Shown piece by piece: positions 6,317 through 13,307 of a DNA stretch of 13,580 nt. Numbering within the stretch: position 1 is the stretch's first letter; each line of letters begins with the position of its first letter. This stretch comes from Oscillospiraceae bacterium (GTDB lineage: Bacteria > Bacillota_A > Clostridia > Oscillospirales > Oscillospiraceae). The stretch spans positions 1 to 13,580 of the forward strand of contig JAFQPT010000302.1 of the NCBI GenBank assembly GCA_017411665.1, given 5' to 3'. Made by a program: the position numbers and the translations under genes. The notes beneath the pieces were generated by a model that did not search any database, was not told the origin of the DNA, and worked only from the letters and a program-made list of their open reading frames with translations.

Positions 6317-6391
6317 TGGGTGGATGGAAATCATAAGCTACTACGGTTGCATCGCAACAAAGATAAATCTTAGAAATGGACAGGGTACTTT

Positions 6392-9019
6392 ATGGCTGAA
6401 CTGACCCCCATGAAAAAACAATATAATGAGATTAAGGCAAAGTACCAAGACTGCATGCTGTTCTTCCGTCTGGGCGACTTTTACGAAATGTTCGACGATG
6501 ACGCAAGAACCGCATCCAGAGAGCTGGACATCGCTTTGACCACCAGAGACCGCAATGTGGAAAATCCGGAAGACCGCACCCCCATGTGCGGTGTCCCCTA
6601 CCACGCAGCGGAAGTGTATATTGCAAAGCTGGTAAGCAAGGGCTACAAGGTCGCCATCTGTGAGCAGACAGAAGACCCTGCTCTGGCAAAAGGCATCGTC
6701 AAGCGTGACGTCATCCGTATCATCACCCCCGGTACCGTCAACGCCAGCTCCATGCTGGATGAAAGCCGCTCCAACTATATCTGCTCAGTCTACTACAACG
6801 CCAAGCTCAACCGCGGCGGCATTGCATTCTGCGAAATTTCCACAGGGGAATTCTGCACCGCAGCCTTTGACAGCGCAGCCGCTGACCATATCATCAATGA
6901 ACTGGGCCGCTTTGCACCCAAAGAAGCAGTGCTGAACTCCGACGCAGCCTCCAGCGAAATCATCCGCGGCTTCCTCACCAATAAGCTCAGCTGTCTGGTA
7001 CAGAATCTCAACGACACCTTCGACCACACACACTGCGAGCAGCTGCTGTGCAATCAGTTCCACACCGAAACGATCGGTGCCTTGGGTTTGAGCAGCGTGC
7101 CCCATGCCGTACAGGCTGCAGGGGCTCTGCTGAACTATCTGATTACCACCCAGAAGGCCGACCTGAGCTACCTTAAGACCCCCGACCTGTTCACTGCCGG
7201 CCGTTTCATGGAGCTGGACTACACCACCCGCCGCAATCTGGAGCTGACCGAAACCCTCCGCAGCGGCGAAAAGAAAGGCAGTCTCCTGTGGGTACTGGAC
7301 AAAACCAAGACCCCCATGGGCAGCCGCACCCTGCGCAGCTGGCTGGAACGTCCTCTGCTGGACCCCGAATCCATCACCTACCGCAGCAGCGCGGTAGCTG
7401 AGCTGGTCAATAGCGGCATTCTCCGCGACGAGCTGCGGGAAGACCTGCGTGGTGTGGGCGATATGCAGCGCATCATCGGCCGCATCGTATTCGGCACCGC
7501 CAACGCAAGAGATCTTGCAGCACTGGCAAATTACTGCCGCGTGCTGCCTACATTAGCTGCCCGTCTGAGAGCCTGCTCCGCACCTGCGCTGCAGCGCATT
7601 GCGGAAATGGATGTGTTGGAAGACGTGTGCAGTGCCGTGTCCGCTGCCATTGCCGATGAACCTCCCCTGTCTGTCCGCGAAGGCAGCATGATTCGCGCGG
7701 GATACAGCGAAGAGCTGGACAAGCTCCGCGAAGTACGCGCCCACGGTGCGGAAATGATGGCTGCCATTGAACAGAAGGAGCGCGAGCGCACCGGCATCAA
7801 AAAGCTGAAAATCGGATACAACAAGGTATTCGGTTACTATATCGACGTTCCCCGCTCTGCAGGCGAACGCAATATTCCCGACGACTACATCCGCAAGCAG
7901 ACTCTGGTGAACAACGAACGTTACTTCACCACAGAGCTGAAGGATCTGGAAAACGCACTGCTGACCGCAAAGGATCGCATCGAAGACATGGAATACCGTT
8001 TCTTCGTGGAAATCCGCGATCTGGTAGCTGCGCAGACCGAGCGCGTGCAGGCCGCCGGTGATGCTGTAGGTGTACTGGACGTACTGTGTGCACTGGCTGA
8101 TGTAGCCGTCCGCAATCGTTATGTATGTCCCGAGGTCAACACCTCCGGCACCCTGTATATCGAAGAAGGCCGCCACCCTGTGGTGGAGGCAGCCCAGAAG
8201 GACTCCTTCTTCGTGCCCAACAGCCTCTTCATGAATAACTCCACCGACTCCGCCATGATCATCACCGGCCCCAATATGGCAGGTAAGAGCACCTACATGC
8301 GCCAGACTGCGCTGATTGTGCTGATGGCGCAAATCGGTTCCTTCGTCCCTGCCAAGAAGGCCGTGCTGGGCGTGGTGGACCGCGTGTTCACCCGTATCGG
8401 TGCATCCGACGACCTTGCCAGCGGCCAGTCCACCTTCATGGTGGAAATGAGCGAAGTGGCGGGCATTTTGAAGAACGCTACCAAGCACTCCCTCATTCTG
8501 CTGGACGAAATCGGCAGAGGCACCTCCACCTATGACGGCATGGCCATTGCCCGCGCCGTACTGGAATACTGTGCCGACCGCCGCAAGCTGGGAGCAAAGA
8601 CCATGTTTGCTACCCACTACCACGAGCTGACCTCCATGAGCGAGGAGCTGCCCGGTGTGAAAAACTATCACGTTACCGCCAAGAATGAAAACGGCGACTT
8701 GATTTTCCAGCGCACCGTAAAACCCGGTGCCGCAGACCGCAGCTACGGTGTTGCGGTAGCCAAGCTGGCAGGGGTTCCCGAAAGCGTGGTACGCAGAGCG
8801 AATGTCTGTCTGAAGGAGCTGGAAGAGCAGAAGGATGCGATGTTCCAGACCCCCGACCTGTTCCGCTTCATGGGGGATGCGGCTCCCGTTGCGGAAGCCG
8901 ACCCCAATGCACAGGCAGTGCTGGAGATGGTGCTGGACATGAATCCCGATGATTTCACCCCCATTGCCGCACTGAATTTCCTGTACGAACTGAAAAAGAG
9001 AGCTGCCGCAAATGACTGA
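6392..9019 (+). CDS. mutS: DNA mismatch repair protein MutS (875 aa)
   Basis: MutS recognises mismatches and small loops and recruits MutL. The N-terminal domain has the mismatch-wedge motif Phe-X-Glu as GDFYEMF (Phe30, Glu32). Connector and core/lever regions run from about 125 to 560; the clamp region contains KIGYNKVFGYYIDV. The C-terminal ABC-type ATPase has Walker A GPNMAGKST (626-634), FTRIGASDDL (666-675), Walker B LILLDEIGRGTSTYDG (701-716, Asp705/Glu706) and the switch histidine in ATHYHEL. QTPDLF (819-824) is a possible beta-clamp-binding motif. The C-terminal tail ends PDDFTPIAALNFLYELKKR, as in other MutS1 proteins. Length is normal. The start gives the canonical MAELTPM, with a modest AGGG site upstream. 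The stop overlaps the next gene by 8 nt. Confidence 0.97.
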   Translation: MAELTPMKKQYNEIKAKYQDCMLFFRLGDFYEMFDDDARTASRELDIALTTRDRNVENPEDRTPMCGVPYHAAEVYIAKLVSKGYKVAICEQTEDPALAKGIVKRDVIRIITPGTVNASSMLDESRSNYICSVYYNAKLNRGGIAFCEISTGEFCTAAFDSAAADHIINELGRFAPKEAVLNSDAASSEIIRGFLTNKLSCLVQNLNDTFDHTHCEQLLCNQFHTETIGALGLSSVPHAVQAAGALLNYLITTQKADLSYLKTPDLFTAGRFMELDYTTRRNLELTETLRSGEKKGSLLWVLDKTKTPMGSRTLRSWLERPLLDPESITYRSSAVAELVNSGILRDELREDLRGVGDMQRIIGRIVFGTANARDLAALANYCRVLPTLAARLRACSAPALQRIAEMDVLEDVCSAVSAAIADEPPLSVREGSMIRAGYSEELDKLREVRAHGAEMMAAIEQKERERTGIKKLKIGYNKVFGYYIDVPRSAGERNIPDDYIRKQTLVNNERYFTTELKDLENALLTAKDRIEDMEYRFFVEIRDLVAAQTERVQAAGDAVGVLDVLCALADVAVRNRYVCPEVNTSGTLYIEEGRHPVVEAAQKDSFFVPNSLFMNNSTDSAMIITGPNMAGKSTYMRQTALIVLMAQIGSFVPAKKAVLGVVDRVFTRIGASDDLASGQSTFMVEMSEVAGILKNATKHSLILLDEIGRGTSTYDGMAIARAVLEYCADRRKLGAKTMFATHYHELTSMSEELPGVKNYHVTAKNENGDLIFQRTVKPGAADRSYGVAVAKLAGVPESVVRRANVCLKELEEQKDAMFQTPDLFRFMGDAAPVAEADPNAQAVLEMVLDMNPDDFTPIAALNFLYELKKRAAAND

Positions 9020-9725
9020 AAATCGCTTTAGACCGCAATTTACATCTGACTGCACCAAACCCGAAGTTATCATCGGGTTTGTGTATCTGATGCTGCACAT
9101 GTTTGCCATACCGCTGCTGCTTCCCGTTGTGCAGACCCATCTGCTTCCCGAGCTGGATGAAATCACTGCCAACGCCGCCTATTACGGCATCGGAGTTGCA
9201 GTGTCCTTCCTACTGTTCTGGAAACTGCTGCGCAGAGAGTTCGACCATTTTATGGATCGGCCCCTTCACTGTCTCAGCGGCATCCTCATGGGATATTTCC
9301 TTTGGTACATGCTGAGCCTGCTGCTGTTCTCCCTGTTGGAGACCCTCGGTCTGGAATTGATTACACCGAATGACCGGGCTGTGGACATGCTGGCAGAGCA
9401 GAATTTCAATCTGACCATGGTCATCAGCGTCATTGCCGCACCGATCGTGGAAGAAGTCTTGTTCCGCGGAATTCTGTTCCAGTCCATTCGCCAAAAGAGC
9501 CGTCTGATGGCCTATCTGGCATCTCTGCTGATGTTTGGGCTGTATCATGTATGGCAGTTTGCGCTGGCATATCAGGATTTATCTTATCTGCTGCATATTG
9601 TGCAGTATCTTCCCATTACCTTTGCTTTGACATGGTGCTATGAATACTCCGGCAGCCTGTGGACTGCGATTTTCTTCCATGCAAGCAACAACTATCTGGC
9701 TATGAGCCTGCTGCAAAGCATCTAA
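9012..9725 (+). CDS. CPBP-family intramembrane metalloprotease (237 aa)
   Basis: This is a multi-pass membrane protein of the CPBP/ABI (CAAX prenyl protease 2-like) family. Hydrophobic segments lie at about 19-41, 53-70, 88-112, 134-146, 162-180 and 190-210. The catalytic signatures are present: EExxxR as VEEVLFRG (Glu147, Glu148, Arg152), FxxxH as FGLYH (Phe175, His179), and His223/Asn227 in FFHASNN. An active glutamate protease is plausible. Bacterial members are linked to bacteriocin self-immunity or membrane-protein processing, but the substrate here is unknown. It starts inside mutS (8-nt overlap), so coupling to mutS translation is likely. It occupies the mutS-miaA interval where mutL sits in many Firmicutes, which may be coincidental. 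The family call is strong. Confidence 0.9.
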   Translation: MTENRFRPQFTSDCTKPEVIIGFVYLMLHMFAIPLLLPVVQTHLLPELDEITANAAYYGIGVAVSFLLFWKLLRREFDHFMDRPLHCLSGILMGYFLWYMLSLLLFSLLETLGLELITPNDRAVDMLAEQNFNLTMVISVIAAPIVEEVLFRGILFQSIRQKSRLMAYLASLLMFGLYHVWQFALAYQDLSYLLHIVQYLPITFALTWCYEYSGSLWTAIFFHASNNYLAMSLLQSI

Positions 9726-9764
9726 TCCCAAAAATTACCCATGAAACGAGATAGAGGTGTTTTC

Positions 9765-10724
9765 ATGTATAATATGATCGTAATCACCGGCCCCACCGCC
9801 ACAGGCAAAACCGCACTGGGCGTAGCCGTTGCCAAAGCATTGAACGGCGAGGTCATCGGCGCCGACTCCATGCAGCTGTATAAGCGTATGGACATCGGTA
9901 CCGCCAAGCCTACCGCTGCCGAAATGGATGGTGTTCCCCATCACATGGTCGGCATTGTAGAGCCCGACGAAGACTTCAGCGTTTCCCTGTACGTGGAACA
10001 GGCAACCGCCATTGCCGATGACATCATCGCAAGAGGCAAAATCCCCGTAGTAGTCGGCGGCACGGGTCTGTATATCGATTCCCTGATTGCGGGACGTGAC
10101 TTTGCAGATAATCAGGCGGACGACCATCTGCGCGAGCTGCTGGAACAGCAGTATGATGCCCACGGCGGTGCCGCTATGCGCGCACTGCTCCACAGCTTCG
10201 ACCCCGAACGTGCAGACAAGCTGCACCCCGGTGACAAGCGTCGCATCATTCGCGCCATCGAAGTGTTTATGCTCTCCGGCTCTACCATCACCCAGCATGA
10301 CAAGGAAAGCAAGGAACGTCCCAATCGCTACAATCCCCTGTGGTTTGCGCTGGACTTTGAAGACAGACAGGACCTGTACAACCGCATCAACCTGCGCGTT
10401 GACCGCATGGAAATTCTGGGTCTGTTTGAAGAAGTGCACGATCTGCTGGAAAGCGGTCTGGCAGACGACAGCACCGCCATGCAGGCCATCGGCTATAAGG
10501 AAGCCGCACTGGCTCTGCGGGATAAGCTCAGCCGCGAGGAAGCACTGGAGCTGATTAAGCTCCGTTCCAGACAGTATGCCAAGCGTCAGCTGACCTGGCT
10601 GCGCCGGAACAAGGACATCAACTGGATTCGCTGGAAGAAGACTCCCGACCTGCGCAACGGACTCTACACCATTCTGGCAACCTGGGAAAATGCATTGCGC
10701 GGCGATGCAGAGCCCGAAATTTAA
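9765..10724 (+). CDS. miaA: tRNA dimethylallyltransferase MiaA (319 aa)
   Basis: MiaA transfers dimethylallyl from DMAPP to N6 of A37 in tRNAs reading UNN codons, making the substrate of MiaB. Visible motifs, numbered from the start chosen here, are P-loop GPTATGKT (9-16), GADSMQLYK (32-40), GTAKP (45-49), the substrate-contact segment DEDFSVSLY, GGTGLYIDSLI (98-108), KRRIIRAIEVF and the C-terminal RQYAKRQLTWLRR. I chose ATG 9765 because AGAGGTG (9753-9759) lies 5 nt upstream and the protein then begins MYNMIVITGP. The in-frame ATG at 9741 has no ribosome binding site and would add eight residues not expected for the family. It lies 39 nt after the CPBP gene. Placement just before hfq is a classic, widely conserved arrangement. 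Confidence 0.96.
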   Translation: MYNMIVITGPTATGKTALGVAVAKALNGEVIGADSMQLYKRMDIGTAKPTAAEMDGVPHHMVGIVEPDEDFSVSLYVEQATAIADDIIARGKIPVVVGGTGLYIDSLIAGRDFADNQADDHLRELLEQQYDAHGGAAMRALLHSFDPERADKLHPGDKRRIIRAIEVFMLSGSTITQHDKESKERPNRYNPLWFALDFEDRQDLYNRINLRVDRMEILGLFEEVHDLLESGLADDSTAMQAIGYKEAALALRDKLSREEALELIKLRSRQYAKRQLTWLRRNKDINWIRWKKTPDLRNGLYTILATWENALRGDAEPEI

Positions 10725-10812
10725 CGGCTGTGCCGACTCAAATCGACAAAGTTTGACCTCGGCCCTGTACTACAATAGCGGTATCCCTGTGTAAAAAGGG
10801 AAATATTGTATG

Positions 10813-10852
10813 TACGGAGCAGATAGATACTGCTCCAAAGGAGCAAGCCGTA
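10813..10852 (+). promoter_or_regulatory. Mutually exclusive hairpins around the hfq ribosome binding site
   Basis: Two folds compete. In one, GGAGCAG (10816-10822) pairs with CTGCTCC (10830-10836) and leaves the hfq site AGGAG (10839-10843) free. In the other, TGCTCC (10831-10836) pairs with GGAGCA (10840-10845) around AAA and buries that site. TACGG (10813-10817) can pair with CCGTA (10848-10852), reaching the first base of the start codon, and is compatible with the second fold. The pairings are exact; regulation is inferred. Confidence 0.45.
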
Positions 10853-11079
10853 TGCAAAATTTACAAGACACCTTCCTGAACCGAACCCGACAGGACAAAG
10901 TACCCGTTACCGTTTTTATGACCAACGGGTTCCAGATGCGAGGCGAAATTCGTGGCTTTGACAACTTCGTAGTCCTTGTAGACTCCGAAGGTAAGCAGCA
11001 AATGATTTACAAGCACGCCATTTCCACCATCACACCCTCCCGCCATGTCGACTGGCACTCGGACGAGCGGAAAACATAA
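10852..11079 (+). CDS. hfq: RNA chaperone Hfq (75 aa)
   Basis: Hfq is a homohexameric Sm-fold RNA chaperone that helps small RNAs meet mRNAs. The N-terminal QNLQDTFLN (2-10) matches the conserved opening helix. The Sm1 region is [25 protein letters not shown] (19-43, described by positions) and the Sm2 region contains the signature YKHAIST (53-59), whose Tyr-Lys-His line the proximal RNA pore. The C-terminal tail is short, as is usual for Firmicute Hfq, and ends DERKT. I chose ATG 10852 because it gives the canonical N-terminus and has AGGAG 8 nt upstream. An in-frame ATG at 10810 with AAGGG nearby could add 14 residues. It follows miaA by 127 nt with no convincing promoter, so it is probably read from the miaA transcript. 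Confidence 0.96.
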   Translation: MQNLQDTFLNRTRQDKVPVTVFMTNGFQMRGEIRGFDNFVVLVDSEGKQQMIYKHAISTITPSRHVDWHSDERKT

Positions 11080-11965
11080 GCGTTCCCCGGGAACGCAGGG
11101 CAAACGCGCCATGCAGCAGATTTCGATGAACAGCATGGTGGTCTGCCTTCTGTTCATCGGACTGCTGCTGTATTTGAGCGCTCCCGTATTCCGTATATTG
11201 AGCGCACCGAAAACCGCTGTCGTGCTGCCATATTCGGAGCAGCCCGTTTACACCCTGCAGGGAATCCTCATTCGGGAAGAGCTTTTGATTCCCTCTCTGG
11301 GAATCGGCACTGTTTCCGTGGCTGAAAGCGGACAAACCGTAGCCGCAGGAGCACTCATTGCCGTAAAAGGCACCGAAACCCTGCTCGCACCTGCCCCGGG
11401 GCTCTATCTGCGGGAAACCGACGGACTGGAGCATCTGACCGCAGACATGCTTTCCGCACTCACCCCACAGTCTCTTATGCAGCTGCGGGAATCCCGACCC
11501 GCAGCCGCAGACAATCACGGTAAGCTGATTTGCGGAAACGAGTGGCTGTTTGCCGCTTTGGCAGATGCGGAATATGCCGAGCAGCTGCAGATAAACCGTT
11601 CCGTTTCGCTGACCGCCCAAACGCAGCCGTCGCTTTCCTTCACAGCCACTGTGATGCAGGTCAGCTCTGCGGAAAACGGAAAATGCGCTGTGGTACTGCG
11701 ATGCATTGACCATCTGCACCACATCGCCCATTTACGGCAGTTGACCGTAACCGCAGCGGGCACGCCCGTTCAGGGCCTGCGTGTCCCCGCAGAAGCTGTC
11801 TACGCAGACGAGCACGGCAGCTTCGTTTACAGATGTTCCGCTTCGGAAGCGGAACAATGCTATGTAACCATTGTGTCTGAAGAAACCGATTGGTTTCTGG
11901 TTTCCCAAGACCGCTCCGCCCATGCACTGCATGCAGGCGACACAATCATTCTCAAGGCTCCATAG
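11045..11965 (+). CDS. HlyD-like single-pass membrane protein (306 aa), start uncertain
   Basis: The protein resembles HlyD/membrane-fusion adaptors of Gram-positive bacteria. A basic N-terminus ([12 protein letters not shown]) precedes one membrane segment at about 30-47, predicting a large extracellular domain. The segment [16 protein letters not shown] (92-107) looks like half of a lipoyl/barrel-sandwich motif, and [13 protein letters not shown] (117-129) fits the usual VSGxxxxxxDGxE step. The C-terminus ([17 protein letters not shown], then LHAGDTIIL) matches the adaptor beta-barrel region. No ABC transporter is encoded nearby, so an export role is unproven; the context (yggS, sepF, divIVA) suggests an envelope or division role instead. 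The start at 11045 overlaps hfq by 35 nt and lacks a ribosome binding site. ATG 11111 is an alternative that removes 22 residues. The family call is moderate. Confidence 0.75.
   Translation: MSTGTRTSGKHKRSPGTQGKRAMQQISMNSMVVCLLFIGLLLYLSAPVFRILSAPKTAVVLPYSEQPVYTLQGILIREELLIPSLGIGTVSVAESGQTVAAGALIAVKGTETLLAPAPGLYLRETDGLEHLTADMLSALTPQSLMQLRESRPAAADNHGKLICGNEWLFAALADAEYAEQLQINRSVSLTAQTQPSLSFTATVMQVSSAENGKCAVVLRCIDHLHHIAHLRQLTVTAAGTPVQGLRVPAEAVYADEHGSFVYRCSASEAEQCYVTIVSEETDWFLVSQDRSAHALHAGDTIILKAP
11080..11096. repeat. 17-bp palindrome just after the hfq stop codon
   Basis: GCGTTCCC (11080-11087), C, GGGAACGC (11089-11096) is a perfect inverted repeat starting at the base after the hfq TAA. In RNA it would form a GCGTTC/GAACGC stem around CCCGG. 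No U-tract follows, so it is not a normal terminator. It also encodes part of the HlyD-like protein if that starts at 11045. Confidence 0.65.
11835..11855. repeat. 21-bp perfect palindrome inside the HlyD-like gene
   Basis: GTTCCGCTTC (11835-11844), one G, GAAGCGGAAC (11846-11855) are exact complements. As RNA this is an 8-bp or longer GC-rich stem around TCGGA. It encodes CSASEAEQ near the C-terminus of the HlyD-like protein. No T-run follows. Confidence 0.7.
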
Positions 11966-11993
11966 CGATGAGCCATAAGGAGGGAACAGCCAA

Positions 11994-12686
11994 ATGAATA
12001 TCGAGGAAAACGTCCGTCTGGTACAGGAGAAGATCCGTGCCGCAGCACAAGGCCGCAGCGTCACTCTGGTAGCAGCCACGAAGATGAACGATGCCGATAC
12101 CGTCCGCCGCGCCATCGCCGCAGGCATTGATGCCAGCGGGGAAAACCGCGTACAGGAAATGATGGAAAAGCTCGGTCAGGGTGCCTACGAAGGTGCACCG
12201 CTGCACTTCATCGGCTCTCTCCAGAAAAACAAAGTGAAGTTCGTCGTAGGCAACTGCGATTTGATTCATTCCGTCAACAGCGTCTCTCTGCTGGAGGCCA
12301 TCAACAAGCGCGCTGTCGCCTTAGGCATCGTGCAGGATGTGCTGCTGGAAGTCAACATCGCCCGGGAGGAAAGCAAAACAGGCTTTCTGCCCGAACTGCT
12401 TCCCCAATTTCTGGAATCTGCGGCGAATTTACCCGGTGTCCTCATCAGAGGCTTAATGGCAATTCCTCCGATTCCCAAAAAAGTCGGAGAAAATCGCTAC
12501 TATTTCGCACAAATGCGTGAGCTTTTTATTGACATTGGAACAAAAAAATACGATAATGTTTCTATGGATTTTCTGTCCATGGGGATGAGCAGCGACTATG
12601 AAGATGCCATCCTGGAAGGATCCAATATGGTCCGTGTAGGCACAGCCATTTTCGGTGCCCGCGACTACGGACAGACAAAGCAGTAA
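11994..12686 (+). CDS. YggS/YlmE-family PLP homeostasis protein (230 aa)
   Basis: This is a member of the YggS/PROSC (PLPBP, YlmE) family: a monomeric alanine-racemase-like TIM barrel that binds pyridoxal phosphate and helps keep PLP and amino-acid pools balanced, with no known enzymatic activity. The PLP lysine is expected at Lys30 in LVAATKMN. Family motifs are GENRVQE (49-55), HFIGSLQKNK (71-80), RGLMAIPP and LSMGMSSDYEDAI (194-206), ending in VRVGTAIFGAR (213-223). Length is normal. AAGGAGG (11977-11983) lies 10 nt before the ATG. It sits 28 nt after the HlyD-like gene and 12 nt before sepF, matching the ylmE-sepF pairing of Gram-positive division clusters. Confidence 0.95.
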   Translation: MNIEENVRLVQEKIRAAAQGRSVTLVAATKMNDADTVRRAIAAGIDASGENRVQEMMEKLGQGAYEGAPLHFIGSLQKNKVKFVVGNCDLIHSVNSVSLLEAINKRAVALGIVQDVLLEVNIAREESKTGFLPELLPQFLESAANLPGVLIRGLMAIPPIPKKVGENRYYFAQMRELFIDIGTKKYDNVSMDFLSMGMSSDYEDAILEGSNMVRVGTAIFGARDYGQTKQ

Positions 12687-12698
12687 CGGAGGTAAACA

Positions 12699-13247
12699 AT
12701 GGGTATTTTAGACGCACTGAAGGGTCTGACTCGCCCCTACGACGAAGAAGAAGATTTCTTCGACGATGAAGAAGAACTGTTTGAAGAAGAGGAACAGCCC
12801 GCAAAGGCAGGCCGCAGCGCAAATCCTTTCTTTGACAGCGACACTCCCGAATACGATGCCCCCGAAGCTGAAAGCGAACCGGCTCCCGTTGCCCGTCCTT
12901 CTTTCATTCCTCGCAGAAACCGCGAGCAGCAGGAACCTCGAGGCACTCGTATGTCTCCCCCCTCCGGTGGGGAAAACAAAATCGTCTTCATGAAGCCCGA
13001 CCGCTATGAAGATACCAAAACCATTTTCAATCATCTGCGCGCCAGACGCATCGTCCTCATGAGCCTGGACGAAACCAACAAAGAAATTGCCCGCCGTATT
13101 CTGGACTTCATGGCAGGCGCAACCTACGCAAGCGATGGCAAAATCGCACGTGTATCCAGCGGCACTTACATCATTACCCCCAGAAATGTGGATATGATGG
13201 GCAGTGACATGATGGATGAACTGGAGAACAGCGGTCTGTTCTTCTAA
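12699..13247 (+). CDS. sepF: Cell division protein SepF (182 aa)
   Basis: SepF is a cytoplasmic FtsZ-binding protein that anchors and bundles Z-ring filaments at the membrane. The N-terminus MGILDALKGLTRPY (1-14) is the expected amphipathic membrane-targeting helix. A very acidic, disordered linker follows (about 15-90, with Asp/Glu runs at 15-33). The conserved SepF core (about 93-163) has KIVFMKPDRYEDTKTI, LRARRIVLMSL, the dimer-interface segment DFMAGATYASDG with Gly140, and SSGTYIITPRNVDM. Length is normal for clostridial SepF. GGAGG lies just before the ATG. It is in tight order with the YggS-family gene upstream and divIVA 60 nt downstream, the usual division-gene neighbourhood. Confidence 0.95.
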   Translation: MGILDALKGLTRPYDEEEDFFDDEEELFEEEEQPAKAGRSANPFFDSDTPEYDAPEAESEPAPVARPSFIPRRNREQQEPRGTRMSPPSGGENKIVFMKPDRYEDTKTIFNHLRARRIVLMSLDETNKEIARRILDFMAGATYASDGKIARVSSGTYIITPRNVDMMGSDMMDELENSGLFF

Positions 13248-13274
13248 CCCAACCCCGGCAATTCAAGAGAGATT

Positions 13275-13289
13275 CCTCACACCGTGAGG
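13275..13289 (+). promoter_or_regulatory. Hairpin in the sepF-divIVA spacer
   Basis: CCTCAC (13275-13280), ACC, GTGAGG (13284-13289) is a perfect 6-bp inverted repeat ending 2 nt before the divIVA ribosome binding site AAGGTGG (13292-13298). No U-tract follows, so it is not a terminator. It could stabilise or process the transcript or tune divIVA translation. Confidence 0.45.
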
Positions 13290-13307
13290 GAAAGGTGGAT
13301 ATAGATT

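Noticed and set aside
6336..6391. Independent promoter just upstream of mutS
   Set aside because: TTGCAT near 6347 has no acceptable -10 at 16-18 nt. mutS may be read from the miaB promoter or from a weak promoter inside the palindromic element.
7553..9172. 539-codon open frame antisense to mutS and the CPBP start
   Set aside because: Same codon-bias effect opposite a gene with intact Walker motifs; crosses a gene junction without any signal.
9741..9764. Upstream ATG start for miaA
   Set aside because: No ribosome binding site; AGAGGTG is placed for ATG 9765, which gives the usual short lead into the P-loop.
10753..10776. TTGACC ... TACAAT as an hfq promoter
   Set aside because: The spacer is only 12 nt, too short for sigma-A; no other -35/-10 pair with 16-18 nt spacing was found before hfq.
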